A stretch of DNA of 64,000 nucleotides from Artemia franciscana. Its lineage: Eukaryota > Arthropoda > Branchiopoda > Anostraca > Artemiidae. Below the pieces are notes generated by a model. That model was given only the letters and a program-made list of their open reading frames with translations. It ran no database searches and was not told where the DNA came from. Shown here piece by piece: positions 42,609 through 53,880 of this stretch (positions are counted from its first letter, which is position 1; each line of letters begins with the position of its first letter). The stretch is taken from contig NW_027062895.1 of the NCBI RefSeq assembly GCF_032884065.1, forward strand, positions 1 to 64,000, given 5' to 3'. The position numbers and the translations under genes were made by a program.

Positions 42609-44174
42609 GTATCTACCGTCCTAAATAGGTTACAATCACATAAACATCTGGGTAACATTGTGCAATCCCTCCCGCCTTTGCTGAGCGTGGGAATACCCAC
42701 CCCTCCTCCTGAGTCTTTTGATTTCCCTTTGATATCAGAGTCCCAGGTGTTTTTCAAATTAAAAAGGCTTAAAAGAACAAGCATTACCCCTGTAGATATT
42801 CCCATTGATCTCATCAAAGCATTTCCAGATTATCTTAGTGGCCCCCTAACACTCCTTTTTAATCAGGTGACAAAAACAGGTGAGTATCCATCAATTTGGA
42901 AAAATGGGTTCATTACACCAATACCAAAAAAAGATGCGCCCAATGATTTTTCGGGTGTCCGACCGATCACTATGACACCCATTTTTAGCAAAGTGTATGA
43001 AAGTTTTGTTGCAGCATGGCTGAAAGACCGTATTCTGGACAAAATTGATCCAAGGCAGTTTGGAAATATGCCAAATACATCTACATCTCATTACTTAGTA
43101 AGTATAATTGACAGTATTTTGCAAAAACTCGATGAACCAGATTCTTGGATTAATCTTATTGCAATAGATCTAAGAAAAGCTTTTGATTTAATTTGCCACA
43201 AAATTCTTGTAAAAAAACTTCTTGGACTAGGTGTAGATTCATTCCTTGTACGTTTAATTGCTAGTTTTCTTTCTGGTAGATGTCAACGGACAAAATATAA
43301 GTCCACCTACTCCGACCCACTGCCCATTTTTTGTGGAGTTCCCCAAGGTACCCTCTTGGGACCACTTTTGTTTCTTGTCATAATAAATGATTTGGCAACA
43401 ACACTGGACGATCGCTGGAAGTATGTCGACGATCTGTCGCTCATTGAATGTTGTCGGAAAAACCTACCAAGCAGAGCAGGTTCATTAATGAAAGATATAT
43501 GTCAAGAGGCAAAGGTGGACAAAATGACTGTCAACTTTGATAAATCTGTAATTTTAACATTTTCTTTTTTAAAATCTGCGCCAGTTTTTAATCCACCTAT
43601 TCCCAGCGCCAGTCACGTGACCGAAATTAAACTGCTCGGCGTTCATATCACTTCAGATCTGAAGTGGAATAAACATGTTGATGGCATGTTAAAAAAAGCT
43701 AATTTGGCTATCAGGTCTCTAAAGTTGTTGGCTCGCCATGGAATCCCTGCACCACACCTCCTACGCATCTATTTCTCTTTTATACGTTCCACACTTGAAT
43801 ACTGTTGCCCTGTATGGCATTTCGGGCTAACTAGGGAACAGTCGGACCGGGTTGAGAGGGTGCAATACCGTGCCCTCCTAGTAATCTCAAAAGCCCCGAA
43901 AATACCGTACATATCCCTCCTTAATCAGTTTCAACTTCAAACCCTTCAATCTCGTCGTTTAAAACTAGCCCTATCCTTTGGTAATAAAATTTTGTCCAGC
44001 CCTATACACCGAAATATCCTTCCTCCCCAACATCAACCGGCACGGGTAAGGCCACTCAGGGCCGTTGCAGAGCCTGTACCAAAACTTCAACCTGTGACTG
44101 TGTCACATGCTCGTTATGAGCTTAGTTTTGTGCCCTCGTTTGTTAAGTTGTTTAATGCTGGATCGACTTTTTAA
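42609..44174 (+). CDS. Non-LTR retrotransposon reverse transcriptase, uninterrupted ORF (5'-truncated element)
   Basis: The best-preserved transposon ORF here: open from just after a TAG at 42606-42608 to TAA at 44172-44174, with no internal stop. Counting from the GTG at 42660 it is 504 residues. LKRTSITPVDIPIDLIKAFP starts the fingers, followed by GFITPIPKKDAPNDFSGVRP. Motif A (AIDLRKAFDL) is near residue 168, motif B (CGVPQGTLLGPLLF) near 226 and motif C reads YVDD near 255, where LINEs usually have F/Y-A-D-D. IKLLGVHITSDLKWNKHVD and SFIRSTLEYCCPVWHFGLT mark the thumb and C-terminal region of CR1/jockey-like elements. No endonuclease precedes it, so the copy is 5'-truncated and could not move alone. 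Intactness suggests recent insertion. It lies in the sense orientation of WDR82 intron 2. Confidence 0.9.
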   Translation, partial: VSTVLNRLQSHKHLGNIVQSLPPLLSVGIPTPPPESFDFPLISESQVFFKLKRLKRTSITPVDIPIDLIKAFPDYLSGPLTLLFNQVTKTGEYPSIWKNGFITPIPKKDAPNDFSGVRPITMTPIFSKVYESFVAAWLKDRILDKIDPRQFGNMPNTSTSHYLVSIIDSILQKLDEPDSWINLIAIDLRKAFDLICHKILVKKLLGLGVDSFLVRLIASFLSGRCQRTKYKSTYSDPLPIFCGVPQGTLLGPLLFLVIINDLATTLDDRWKYVDDLSLIECCRKNLPSRAGSLMKDICQEAKVDKMTVNFDKSVILTFSFLKSAPVFNPPIPSASHVTEIKLLGVHITSDLKWNKHVDGMLKKANLAIRSLKLLARHGIPAPHLLRIYFSFIRSTLEYCCPVWHFGLTREQSDRVERVQYRALLVISKAPKIPYISLLNQFQLQTLQSRRLKLALSFGNKILSSPIHRNILPPQHQPARVRPLRAVAEPVPKLQPVTVSHARYELSFVPSFVKLFNAGSTF

Positions 44175-44402
44175 TCCGGATTATTGTTGTTAATTGTATT
44201 ATTATAATTTTGTGTATATTTGTTGACTTATTTTCGTGTGTATGTGACAATTATTATTGTTAATTGTATATATTATTAATTTTGTGAATGTTAATTTTGA
44301 CTTGTCGACGAATTTTTGTGTGTGTATGACAATAAAAACTAATAATCGGCTCTGTCCGTCGAATGTTTTTTAAATAAAATGAATTTGAATTTGAATTTAC
44401 AT
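44175..44402 (+). mobile_element. 3' UTR and simple-repeat end of the RT element
   Basis: Continues the element at 42609-44174: T/A-rich UTR, AATAAAAACT at about 44331, AATAAAATG near 44376, then GAATTTGAATTTGAATTT. A terminal hexamer repeat instead of poly(A) is a feature of CR1/L2-type LINEs. Confidence 0.65.
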
Positions 44403-45884
44403 GCTTATACATGTACTTGTTTATGTACTATAGGATTACAACTATTAAATATAATAATAATAATTTATTTCTTACCCACAACAACACTATAAAAGTATTA
44501 AAATGTGGAGTACAAACAACTAAATACACACAAAAAAAGCAAAACATACAAAAATGAAAAGGAATGACAATAGAAATGTTTTACGTTAATACAAAAAATT
44601 AAATAAACACACAAAATAACGAGCTACGAAAAAAAAATGAATATTAGATACACACAAAAAATGAAATTTCAAAAAACACAAAGAGAAAAACAAATACATA
44701 CACAAAGTCAACGAAAAAAACGGATAAGACGGTGGCGAGGGGATAGGCGCGCAGAAGCTGTACTGGAGAGTTGTCTGTGAAGAATCTCCAACTTTAAAGT
44801 TATGTCAGGAACTGAGAATTATGCATTGATTATGCATCAATAGGTTTTGATCAAATAAAAATACAAATGTAAAAATCCCAACTTTCAAAAAAGAGTAAGA
44901 ATGCATTAATCGATTGGTAATGACAAATTTATGCTCGACTAATGAAACAGTAAGTCTCAAATTATTGATGTGACAACCTATCCGATTTCTGATATGTTTG
45001 TTTGTGCTTGGAGGGGAGGACTATCATGCTACATCAAAACAAAGAAGAAGAAGAAATGACGAAGTATAAAGCCAAACAACAGCGAAGATAATTTTTCAGC
45101 CAATCAAAGAGAAATACGAAGTAAAGAAGTACAGATTGCACAGTAACTTTTAAAAAACCTTTCAAAAATTTGTTTGTATGCATTTTTGAGTCGGACAAAA
45201 ATTTTGGTTTGGAGGATTCAAACTCAATCCCCCCCTCTGGATACGACCTTTCTCATAAGTGTAAAATTAATCAGCCGTAAAGACGAATTCCATGACGATT
45301 TACTCATTTTACTGATTTTTTTTTTACTGGAATTAAATTACTGTCTATAATTGTTATATGTTTAATGATATATAGTGCTTGTATTTAACTATAGATGCTT
45401 ATACTTTTTGTGTGTTAGAAAATAATGCTCTATTAAATAGAGCATAAAGCTTGACTTGTTTGCACCTATTTTGAATCTTCTTTTGAATTATTGTACATTA
45501 AAAAAGCTACCAAATTTGTTAATCTGAATTGAGTTTCTTTTTCCTAGAATAGCCTATCAGATAATCATGTAGCTATCAGGCTGTACAACTCGGAAGGTCT
45601 GCAATGAACATTGACATCTTTTCTTTTACTGGACTTCATATTTCAGTTTTTTTTTATTTAAGTAGGATTTTATTTTAAACAAATTGACAATTTATTTTAA
45701 GAACAAAATGGCCAACACGTTGTGGATACCCTAAAATAGCATCTTTATTAATTGAATAGCTTTAGAAAACATATTTGTTATATATGCCATTTTTCGCTTT
45801 TATGTAATTATTTCAGCGTTAACCTTTAACTGCCTGTAAGCTGTGTGCTTATATGGTTTGATTCTTATTTACCCTTTTTTTCAG
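44403..45884 (+). other. WDR82 end of intron 2, nothing recognised
   Basis: A-rich then mixed sequence. The only structure noted is a perfect small hairpin at 45425-45445 (ATGCTCTAT TAA ATAGAGCAT). It ends in the acceptor CCCTTTTTTTCAG of exon 3. Confidence 0.5.
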
Positions 45885-45951
45885 ATACGGTTCGATATTT
45901 ATCTCTTCATGATAACAAGTACATTAGATATTTTCCTGGACACACGAAGAA
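45885..45951 (+). CDS. WDR82: WDR82 exon 3
   Basis: A 67-base exon. With the leftover G of exon 2 it reads [22 protein letters not shown], the highly conserved blade-2 segment of WDR82 ([13 protein letters not shown]). Preceded by TTTTTTTCAG and followed by GTAAGT. It leaves two bases (AA) that combine with the first A of exon 4 to give Lys where vertebrates have Arg. Confidence 0.95.
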
Positions 45952-46429
45952 GTAAGTTTATCTTCTTCTAATTTCTATTTGTAAATATCCTATAGCTTGT
46001 GGGATGTAGCTTGTATACCCTTTTTATACCCTTTGGCTCGTAGTTTATATTAGCCTGTACCTTAAAGAGCTTGAATTGACCCAGACTCCGATGTGGTATG
46101 ACTCGGACCTTAATTTTTATTTTTAAATAAGTTGGAACGAAATCCAATAATTCTTCCCAATATATACCCTGATGACAAAAACTTTGGACCCTTCCCCCTC
46201 CCCCCGATATCGGTCAGAGACACATCGTAACCTCGAAAGATACGACTAGGAAATTAGCGGTTTCTATTTCAGTTCATTCGGGTCTATTAAAAAAAATTAT
46301 ATTAATTATTAGCAAATTAGCGAAAGGTAGACACTGCCATCTAAGCTATGCGTTAATAAGGATATTATTAACATTAGTCAAGATTAAAAACTTAAAAATT
46401 ATCTACAAAAACATCTTTTTAGAAAGACA
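45952..46429 (+). other. WDR82 intron 3, 5' part, nothing recognised
   Basis: No supported feature. Confidence 0.45.
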
Positions 46430-46950
46430 AGCTCAAATTTTGTTCCAATTCTTTAAGATTTGTCCCCGAATCACAAAGGGTTTAATTAGAATATATAGCT
46501 CTTTTGAAGGTATTAAAAAAACTTTAGCGTAAAGAGCGAGGCATGGACGAGTGAGAGAACGCTCCTTATATATGTAATAATTTCTGTTCATTTGAAGTTT
46601 TAATGTTGCTCATTACTTTCAGTTGATAAAAACTTGTTTTTTGTTTAATTTCTGATCGTTTTTAAATAATGCTGGAAACTCCGGTGCCCCCTTCGAGAAA
46701 AATTACCCTCCTTCATGAAAAATTCCTCCATGGAAAAATCATCTCACGTAACCTTCTCCCCCTGACCCCCACATCAGAAACAATACCCCCTGAAAGCGTC
46801 TGTATGCTTCCCAATAACCAATTGTATATGTAAACAATGGGCAAAGTTCACAACTTGCTGCCCTTCTCCCGGGGGCCGTAGGGGATTAAGTAATCCTCAA
46901 AGACATATTTTATTACAATTTTCGGCTATGCTGAATCGATTCAACTACCC
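46430..46950 (+). repeat. Dispersed repeat family F, copy 3
   Basis: Parallels 35820-36320 of the long copy: CCAATTCTTTAAGA, TTTAGC.TAAAGAGCGA, TAATTTCTGTTC, TTTTAATG.TGCTC.TTACTT, CCTCCATG, ACCATT/CCAATTGTATATGTAAAC, and CAAAGACATA. Diverged (about 70% by eye) and shorter. Confidence 0.7.
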
Positions 46951-47329
46951 TGGGAAAAATTTGTCAATGCTTCCTTCCAGAGAACATTATGTGGTCGTTT
47001 CTGATTTTTCAGGTGGCAGTACAACTTTTAAGCTACTTCGTCTTTTAACACGACAAAATGCTACATACTACATACTATTTGTCTAAAATTGAATGTCTTC
47101 CACCGAAATGCAAAGCATTGATAGCTGTCCGACAGAGGCCGGGTAATACCTTGCTAATTCAAGCCATGTTAGATGTTGACGACTGGCATAAGATGTTTGA
47201 AGTGACATATCCACTGTCCAACCTCACTTTCCAGCTGGATTAAACAATAAGCGGGTAAAAAACTCAACCGGTGGTCTACCATTTCATTTGTCGGAAAAAT
47301 ATGGTCAGTATTGAGAGTAAGAACAGCGA

Positions 47330-49260
47330 ATATTTCATTACATGGAAGAGGGTTAAACTGTCATTAATCGACACCATCTGGCACAGTAAAATGAGCTGCA
47401 CGTTTGGAGGCTGTTGAGAAGTATGTCGTTCCCCAATTCTTGCATTTTGTTGTAACCTTTGACATGCAAGAGGGTTAAACTGTCTATAATCGACACCATC
47501 TGGCACAGCAAAATGACCTGCACATTTGGAGGCTGTTATCCCGGTGAACCAGTACGTCGTTCCCCACTTCTTGCATTTTGTCTTAACCTTTGACATACAA
47601 AACGTTTAAACTGTCTATAATTGGCACCATCTTGCACAGTAAAATGAGCTGCACGTTTGAAGCTGTTGTCCCGGTGAAGCAGTACGTCGTTCCCTACTTC
47701 TTGCATTTTGTCGTAACCTTTGACATGCAAGAGGGTTAAATTGTATATAAACGACTCCGATTGGCACAGTAAAATGAGCTGCAAGTTTGGAGGCTGTTGT
47801 CCCGGTGTAGCAGTACGCCGTTCCCAGCTTGTTGAAGTTTGTCGTAACCTTTGACATGAAAGAGGGCTAAACTGTCTGTAATCGACACCATCTGGCACAG
47901 CATAATGAGATGCATGTTTGGATGCTGTTGTCCAGGTGAAGCAGTACGTCGCTCCCCACTCCTTGCATTTTGTCGTAACCTTTGACATGCAAGAGGGTTA
48001 AACTGTCTATAATCTACACTATCTGGCACAGTAAAATGAGCTGTACATTTGGAGGCTGTTGAGCAGTACGTCGTTCCCTACTTCTTGCATTTTGTCGTAA
48101 CCTTTGACATGCAAGAGGGTTAAATTGTATATAAACGACTCCGATTGGCACAGTAAAATGAGCTGCAAGTTTGGAGGCTGTTGTCCCGGTGTAGCAGTAC
48201 GCCGTTCCCAGCTTGTTGAAGTTTGTCGTAACCTTTGACATGAAAGAGGGCTAAACTGTCTGTAATCGACACCATCTGGCACAGCATAATGAGCTGCATG
48301 TTTGGATGCTGTTGTCCAGGTGAAGCAGTACGTCGCTCCCCACTCCTTGCATTTTGTCGTAACCTTTGACATGCAAGAGGGTTAAACTGTCTATAATCTA
48401 CACTATCTGGCACAGTAAAATGAGCTGTACATTTGGAGGCTGTTGAGCAGTACGTCGTTCACCAGTTCTTGCATCTTGTCGTAACCTTTGACATGCAAGA
48501 GGTTTAAATTGTCTATAATCGACACAGTAAAAAGTAGCTGCACATTTGGAGGCTGTTGTCCCGGTGAAACAATACGTCGTTCTCCACTTCTTGCATTTTG
48601 TCGTAACCTTTGACATGCAAGAGGGTTAAACTGTCTATAATCTACACCATCTGGCACAGTAAAATGAGCTGTACATTTGGAGGCTGTTGAACAGTACGTC
48701 GTTCACCACTTCTTGCATTTTGTCGTAACCTTTGACATGCAAGAGGGTTAAACTGTCTATAAACGACTCCGTTTGGCACAGTAAAATGAGCTGCAAGTTT
48801 GGAGGCTGTTGTCCCGGTGTAGCAGTACGCCGTTCCCAGCTTGTTGAAGTTTGTCGTAACCTTTGACATGAAAGAGGGCTAAACTGTCTGTAATCGATAC
48901 CATCTGGCACAGTAAAATGAGTTGCACGTTTGGAGGCTGTTGTCCAGGTGAAGCAGTACGTCGCTCCCTGCTCCTTGCATTTTGTTGTAACCTTTGACAT
49001 GCAAGAGGGTTAAACTGTCTATAATCGACACCATTTGGCATAGTAAAATGAGCTGCACATTTGTAGGTTGTTGAGCAGTACGTCCATTTCCCAATTCTTG
49101 CATTTTGTCGTAACCTTTGACATGCAAGAGGGTTAAACTGTCTATAATCGACACACCATCTGGCACAGTAAAATGAGCTGCACATTTGGAGGCTGTTGTC
49201 CCAGTGAAGCAGTACGTCGTTCCCTACTTCTTGCATTTCGTCTTAACCTTTGGCAAAGTT
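47330..49260. repeat. Tandem satellite array, 122/131-bp units, with 384-bp higher-order repeat
   Basis: About fifteen units, each with CCTTTGACATGCAAGAGGGT, AAACTGTCTATAATCGACAC, TCTGGCACAGTAAAATGAGC, GGAGGCTGTTG and AGTACGTCGTTCCC. The GACATG landmark falls at 47461, 47592, 47722, 47853, 47984, 48106, 48237, 48368, 48490, 48612, 48734, 48865, 48996 and 49119, so units are 130-131 bases or 122-123 bases. The short form lacks GTCCCGGTG(A) beside GCTGTTG. 47722-48106 and 48106-48490 are almost identical 384-base blocks (131+131+122). A third, more diverged block spans 48734-49119. The array is open on the minus strand in many frames because stops are rare. As neither unit length is divisible by three, the frame rotates between units, so these overlapping ORFs are not a repeat protein. 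Confidence 0.92.
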
Positions 49261-49429
49261 GTTTGTGTTTCACGATATTTCTTATTAGAGATCCATTAGG
49301 CTACGAGAGATCCCATGATTTTAAGAATGTGTGTGGCGTTCTTCAACAGCTTTGTCGTGGTTCCTGAAGTACATTTGGCCATATGAAGGCGGTTCAATAA
49401 GTGTTGTCGCCCTGGTTTGAACATTCTTT

Positions 49430-49700
49430 GTCAAAGGGGCACGGGTTCGATCCCTATTGTAGCCAGTTATTTAATTTGGGAGAAGGGTCAGTGGCGTGAC
49501 TCTGTAAGCTTAGCCAGAGTCGACCCAGTTATAAATCGGTAACTGGCGAAATCTAGGGAAGGTAAACAGGAAGGGTGAGCGAAATCACGGGATGGCTGAC
49601 CCCCGACCCCCATTGCACTTCCTGGCTGAAGGGCCACGAAACGGAGATCAGTATTGCCGGTTTGGACCTTGATTATCTAGTGCTGTCATACTTACTTACT
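49430..49700 (+). mobile_element. tRNA-derived SINE (family V), second plus-strand copy
   Basis: The B-box-like GGGTTCGATCC is at about 49444. The body matches 8165-8400 (GTCAGTGGCGTGACTCTGTA, AGCCAGAGTCGACCCAG, TTGCACTTCCTGGCTGAAGG, ACGGAGATCAG). It ends in CTTACTTACTTACT. The tRNA-like 5' half is degraded or truncated. It lies directly after the satellite array. Confidence 0.85.
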
Positions 49701-51469
49701 TACTAAAATATTTCTTTCTTCTTCACTCTCATTTTTGACACGTTCTGTTGCTCTCTTTCGCGTGTCCTCTAGCCGCAAGGGTATTTATTCTTTGCTTTCT
49801 TTTTTCATATTTTCTTATTATCGGTGTCGGTTGTCTTCTTAAACCATTTTTCTTTCCTCTTCATTTTGGATTTTCATTATTTCAGACAGTTCCATTGGGA
49901 ATTAACGTCTTCCGCTATGTCTTGTCGTGTTTGATGGTCCAAAATTTCTTCTTGTTCTAAGTTATATGAACTTTGAATAAGTCAAAATTGCGTGTTTTTT
50001 TTTTTGTCGTCCTATTGGTATTTTTTTTACTGTGATATAGGTAACACTCTATACTTAGCTCAGTTTAATTTGGTTGAATTTTTTGAAGATTAACGTGCTA
50101 GACTAATAAAAGCTTTTAATGGTAAAAAGGAACAAATGGTAAAAAGGTAAAAAAACAAGGAAAAAAAGCTTTGAATGGTAAAAAGGAAAAATTTTTGCAA
50201 TTACCTTTCTTTTAAAGCAATTGTGCCTTATTAAGAAACTATTCTAATATTTCAAGGGTATTAAGCAAAATTTTATGCTTATGAGGAAAATAGTAGGTTT
50301 AGGATTTTAAGGAAAATTCTATTTTATGAGTATTATTTTTAGTCTATTGACAACTGATAATTTATCCTAGAAATCAGTGATTTTTGTATTATCGCTATAA
50401 TATGTATGCAGCCTTTTATTCAACTTTTTTTTTAATTCTTTTTGATCCTCGTTGTCATAAGTCTTCTTAATTGCAAATGTTTTTTCCTTCACTTTCGTTT
50501 TTGACTTGTTTTGATTCCTGTTATCGCGTATCTTCTAACCGCATATTTCTTTTGTCTTCATTTTCGATTTTCATTTTGGATTACTTCAGATATTTTTTCA
50601 ATTCCCTTTGCCTTAGCTGCTTCGGTATATCTAGTCTCATTTGATGGTCCAGGCTTTTCATTTTTACTCATTCTGAATTTATGTTGTTTGGTTTATTCTC
50701 TTGGACTTTTCACCTTTTGTAGTTTAGGTGGACGAAAATTTCCTTTTTTCCCCTAAGAATCATCATTTGTAATAATTATACAGTAATCTTTTAGCGTCAA
50801 TAAAGGGTAAACAGGAAGGTTGTGCCATAAAAAGGTTTTACTCATCTTTATGCATAAATTGGGTTGTTTACGGTGAGACTTATGACCTCTATTATCACCA
50901 AAGGCTATGGTAGATGATGGTAGCCAATGATGGTAGATGACTTTGGATAGCATCTCTATAGTGAGGTAGCTTAAACAAATTAGAAAGAGGCGTAGCCTAC
51001 TGAGTTTTGAGAGAACACGAATGCTAGATATTGGCTACTTTTATTTGATTGTCAAGTGTACAAACAGTACAGCACAAGGGGTATAGTGACTCAAATGAGA
51101 CAATCATTAACTAGTATATGGATTATTAATTAAACCATGCACACTTATAATTACCAAAAAAAAAAATTATCCCAAATCCGGTGGTGATAAAAAGTTTAAA
51201 AGATTGAGACCACTGTAACATAAAGCAGGGCATATATATTGTATGCCCTAACCAAGTATCCTCTTTCAAACAGGGAAGTGCTAATTAAAACATTCCAACC
51301 CTCAAACAGCCCGTCCTATAAGCTTGCTGTAATATGGTTATTTCAAAACTCCTTTTCACAATAAAATGGTTATTTCAGAACTTTCAAGCTAATTAGTTTT
51401 ATTTTGGTGTCTTTTATTTGGTTTTATTAAGATATGTTTCTGACTCTTACGTGATCAGCCTTACTACAG
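49701..51469 (+). other. WDR82 intron 3, T-rich, with an old internal duplication
   Basis: 49720-49960 and 50449-50680 share CGTTTTTGAC.TGTT/GTTCTG, CGCGT.TC.TCTA.CCGCA, TTCATTTTGGATT, TTTCAGA.A, TTTGATGGTCCA, at perhaps 65-70%. A 30-base SINE-V-like scrap (GGGTAAACAGGAAGG) lies at about 50806. The ORFs in this T-rich DNA are unsupported. Confidence 0.5.
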
Positions 51470-52970
51470 GAAGGAGGAATGGAATTCTTGTCACAATCTT
51501 TAATGCTTGGTTTAGCTATTTCAGATGGCGATAAGCGAGGCAGTAGCCTGGTCTCTGTAGGAAGCAAATTAATCAGTACGATGTTAATTTTTAGACTAAG
51601 AGATGGCGTAGGTAAAGTTAGAAAACGAGATCAGAATGGTTTTAGGAATGGTATAGGATTCGTCGACCCAATTTTCGCTCTCAGATTAATATATGAGATG
51701 TTTCTAATTGGCTTAGTCACCAGACCCTTTAGTCCTCAGTTTTGTGGATTATGAGCTAGCGTAAGATTCAGCCGATAGAAGTTTCCAAATTAATGAGTTT
51801 TTATATTTTATGAGTTTAGGGTGGAAGATTAGATTTTAAATTTGATCATGTAATTGCTAATACTGTAAATTGCTAATACTGGGAATAAGGGAACGGGAAG
51901 AGGTAATATAGGGTAACGAGAAGATCAATTGAGTGGAAAGTTACTTACCTGGGTAGTATTATTAGTAAAGACATTAAATGCAGCGAAGATGTTAAAAGCA
52001 GAATAGCCAAGGTCTAGGGAGTTTTTTAAGGTAAAAAATAAGCTTGGATGAATAGGGAAATAAGTTTACGAACCATTGGAAGCTGCAGGGATGACAACGT
52101 CAAGTATGGTTATGAATCGTGGGTGCTCCGAAAAACGGAGAAGAATTTGTTAGATGTGTCTCAGAGCTATTGTCTTTCGGGTTGTTTCGGGTTTTCATCT
52201 AATTAACCATATTTCAAATATTAAACTTTACAAAATATGTTTTTCAATCCTGCTTTCCAGAGCTATAGTAAAAGAAAAGTGGAGATGGCTAGGACAAGTT
52301 CTGCGGTTGAAGAATTACAGATTGCCTAGGATCGTCTCTATCACCCTAGCATCTAGGGCCGTAAATCCCAAAGTGGGGCACATGCCAAACCGATAGGGTA
52401 TGACAATACTTTGGCGGGTCACGGGCAGGACGTGCACCCTTTGGCTGACTATACTTTAGAGCCTTAAATTAAAAAGTTCTTCGTGTGAATCACGTCACAT
52501 TCATATGCAGTTAAAGAGCTAAAAGAAACATGATATTATTGGACTGACGTCATAAATCGTATAAAAGGTGTTGTCCAGATAATATTTTTCATTACTATAA
52601 AATATACTGTGATGACGACTCAAAAAAGATGCTAAGTTATTAGCCTTTAAGCTTCCGTCAGGTATATACACGTACAACTTGAATAACAAATTTAAATGTC
52701 ATGAACGGGGCATCAGGATTTTAAGAATGTCTAGGTGGAGAATGGCACAAAATTAGGCGGCAACCACTAATCTAGAGTCAAACGAAAAAGCTGGTTGTCC
52801 CCGGATAGGGTGGAATGATATCAAAAGGAAAGATTTAAGAGAAATTGGACGTTTTGGGAGAGTGTAAAAAGGGGAGCTTTGAACATATAGGAATGAAGGA
52901 AATGCCATTGTAGCTGTGGTGAGGGCAGGCTCTGGAGTGAATCGTTACTAATAGTATTAGTAATTAGTTG
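51470..52970 (+). pseudogene. LINE family A copy, split by a ~410-bp insertion
   Basis: RT fingers remain at about 51520-51700 (GSSLVSVGSKLISTMLIFRL; VRKRDQNGFRNG). A thumb piece follows at about 51945-52020 (VTYLGSIISKDIKCSEDVKS; RIAKV). The C-terminal region is at 52154-52365 (SRAIVKEKWRWLGQVLRLKN, YRLPRIVSITLASRA). The protein is then interrupted and resumes at about 52771 (SRVKRKSWL in one frame; KAGCPRIGWNDIKRKDLREI after a shift). The palm motifs between fingers and thumb are deleted. Sense to WDR82. Confidence 0.75.
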
Positions 52971-53108
52971 TATTTTTTCTTCTCTTTTAGTATTTTATTC
53001 TTATTTTCTTTTCTTTTCTTTTTTTTCTTCTTTCTTCAACAAAAGAAGAGGATGGAAAATGATATCGATTCAAATTGAGTTTATATGAAACATTTCTTGA
53101 TTTTTTAG

Positions 53109-53325
53109 AGTGGTTACCCTTTGTATGTCACCCTCGGATGATATGTTCCTATCTGGTGCTCTTGATAAAACATTGCGTCTTTGGGACTTGAAATCACCGA
53201 ATTGTCAGGGGCTGATGAACCTCACTGGTAGACCTGTGGCGGCTTTTGACCCTGAAGGTCTAGTATTCGCTGCTGGGGTTAATTCTGAATCAGTCAAACT
53301 TTACGATCTTAGATCTTTTGATAAG
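53109..53325 (+). CDS. WDR82: WDR82 exon 4
   Basis: A 217-base exon between TTTTTTAG and GTAATT. It reads [72 protein letters not shown]. It contains the WD-type blade 3 ([10 protein letters not shown]) and the family-specific SPNCQGLM and FDPEGL.FAAG motifs. It ends in phase 0. Confidence 0.97.
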
Positions 53326-53880
53326 GTAATTTTTTATTGTACTATTGAAATCGAAGAAAAAACATCAAATATTTCTTTTTCTCTTTTTTACTTCGTTTTT
53401 TATGGCATTTGGTATTAACCAAGTGACATATAGCAATCGCAAATTCTGTCGGTTCCGGTTTTGCTACTTTAGGCACTTCCAGGTAAGCAAGGACGATGAA
53501 ATTTTTCAGGCGAATCAGGGACCGGACCAGATTAAATTAGAAATAGTCGTTTTCCCCGATTTGACCATCTGGGGGGAGTGGGGGGCCGGTTAATTCGGAA
53601 AAAGTAGAAAAAATGAAGTATATTTAACTTACGAACAGTTGATCAATTCTTAATGAAATTTGATGTTTGGAAGGATATCGTGTCTCAGAGCTCTTATTTT
53701 AAATCCCGATCGGATCTGGTGACATTGGGGGGGGGATTTAGGAGGGGGAAACCTAAAATATTGGAAAACACTTAGAGTTGAGGGATCGGGATGATTTTTT
53801 GTTGTAGTATTGAAAGTGGAGAAAAAACATCACATATTTCTTTTTCTCTTTTTTACTTCGTTTTTTTCTCTTAACGTTTT
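53326..53880. repeat. Single copy of the 11.9-kb satellite family, flanked by 75-bp direct repeats
   Basis: 53407-53800 repeats the start of the array at 11926 (TTGGTATTAACCAAGTGACA, GTTTTGCTACTTTAGGCACT, CCGATTTGACCATCTGGGG, AGCTCTTATTTTAAATCCCG). On its two sides lie diverged copies of one segment, 53326-53406 and about 53803-53877 (TATTGAAA...GAGAAAAAACATCA, TATTTCTTTTTCTCTTTTTT). The repeat therefore sits between direct duplications that begin at the exon 4 splice donor. Confidence 0.78.

Noticed and set aside
47276-49236. Many overlapping minus-strand ORFs with repeated motifs, looking like a repeat-protein gene
   Set aside because: They are rotations of one 122/131-bp satellite. Unit lengths not divisible by three move the frame every unit, and there are no splice sites or codon-level conservation.
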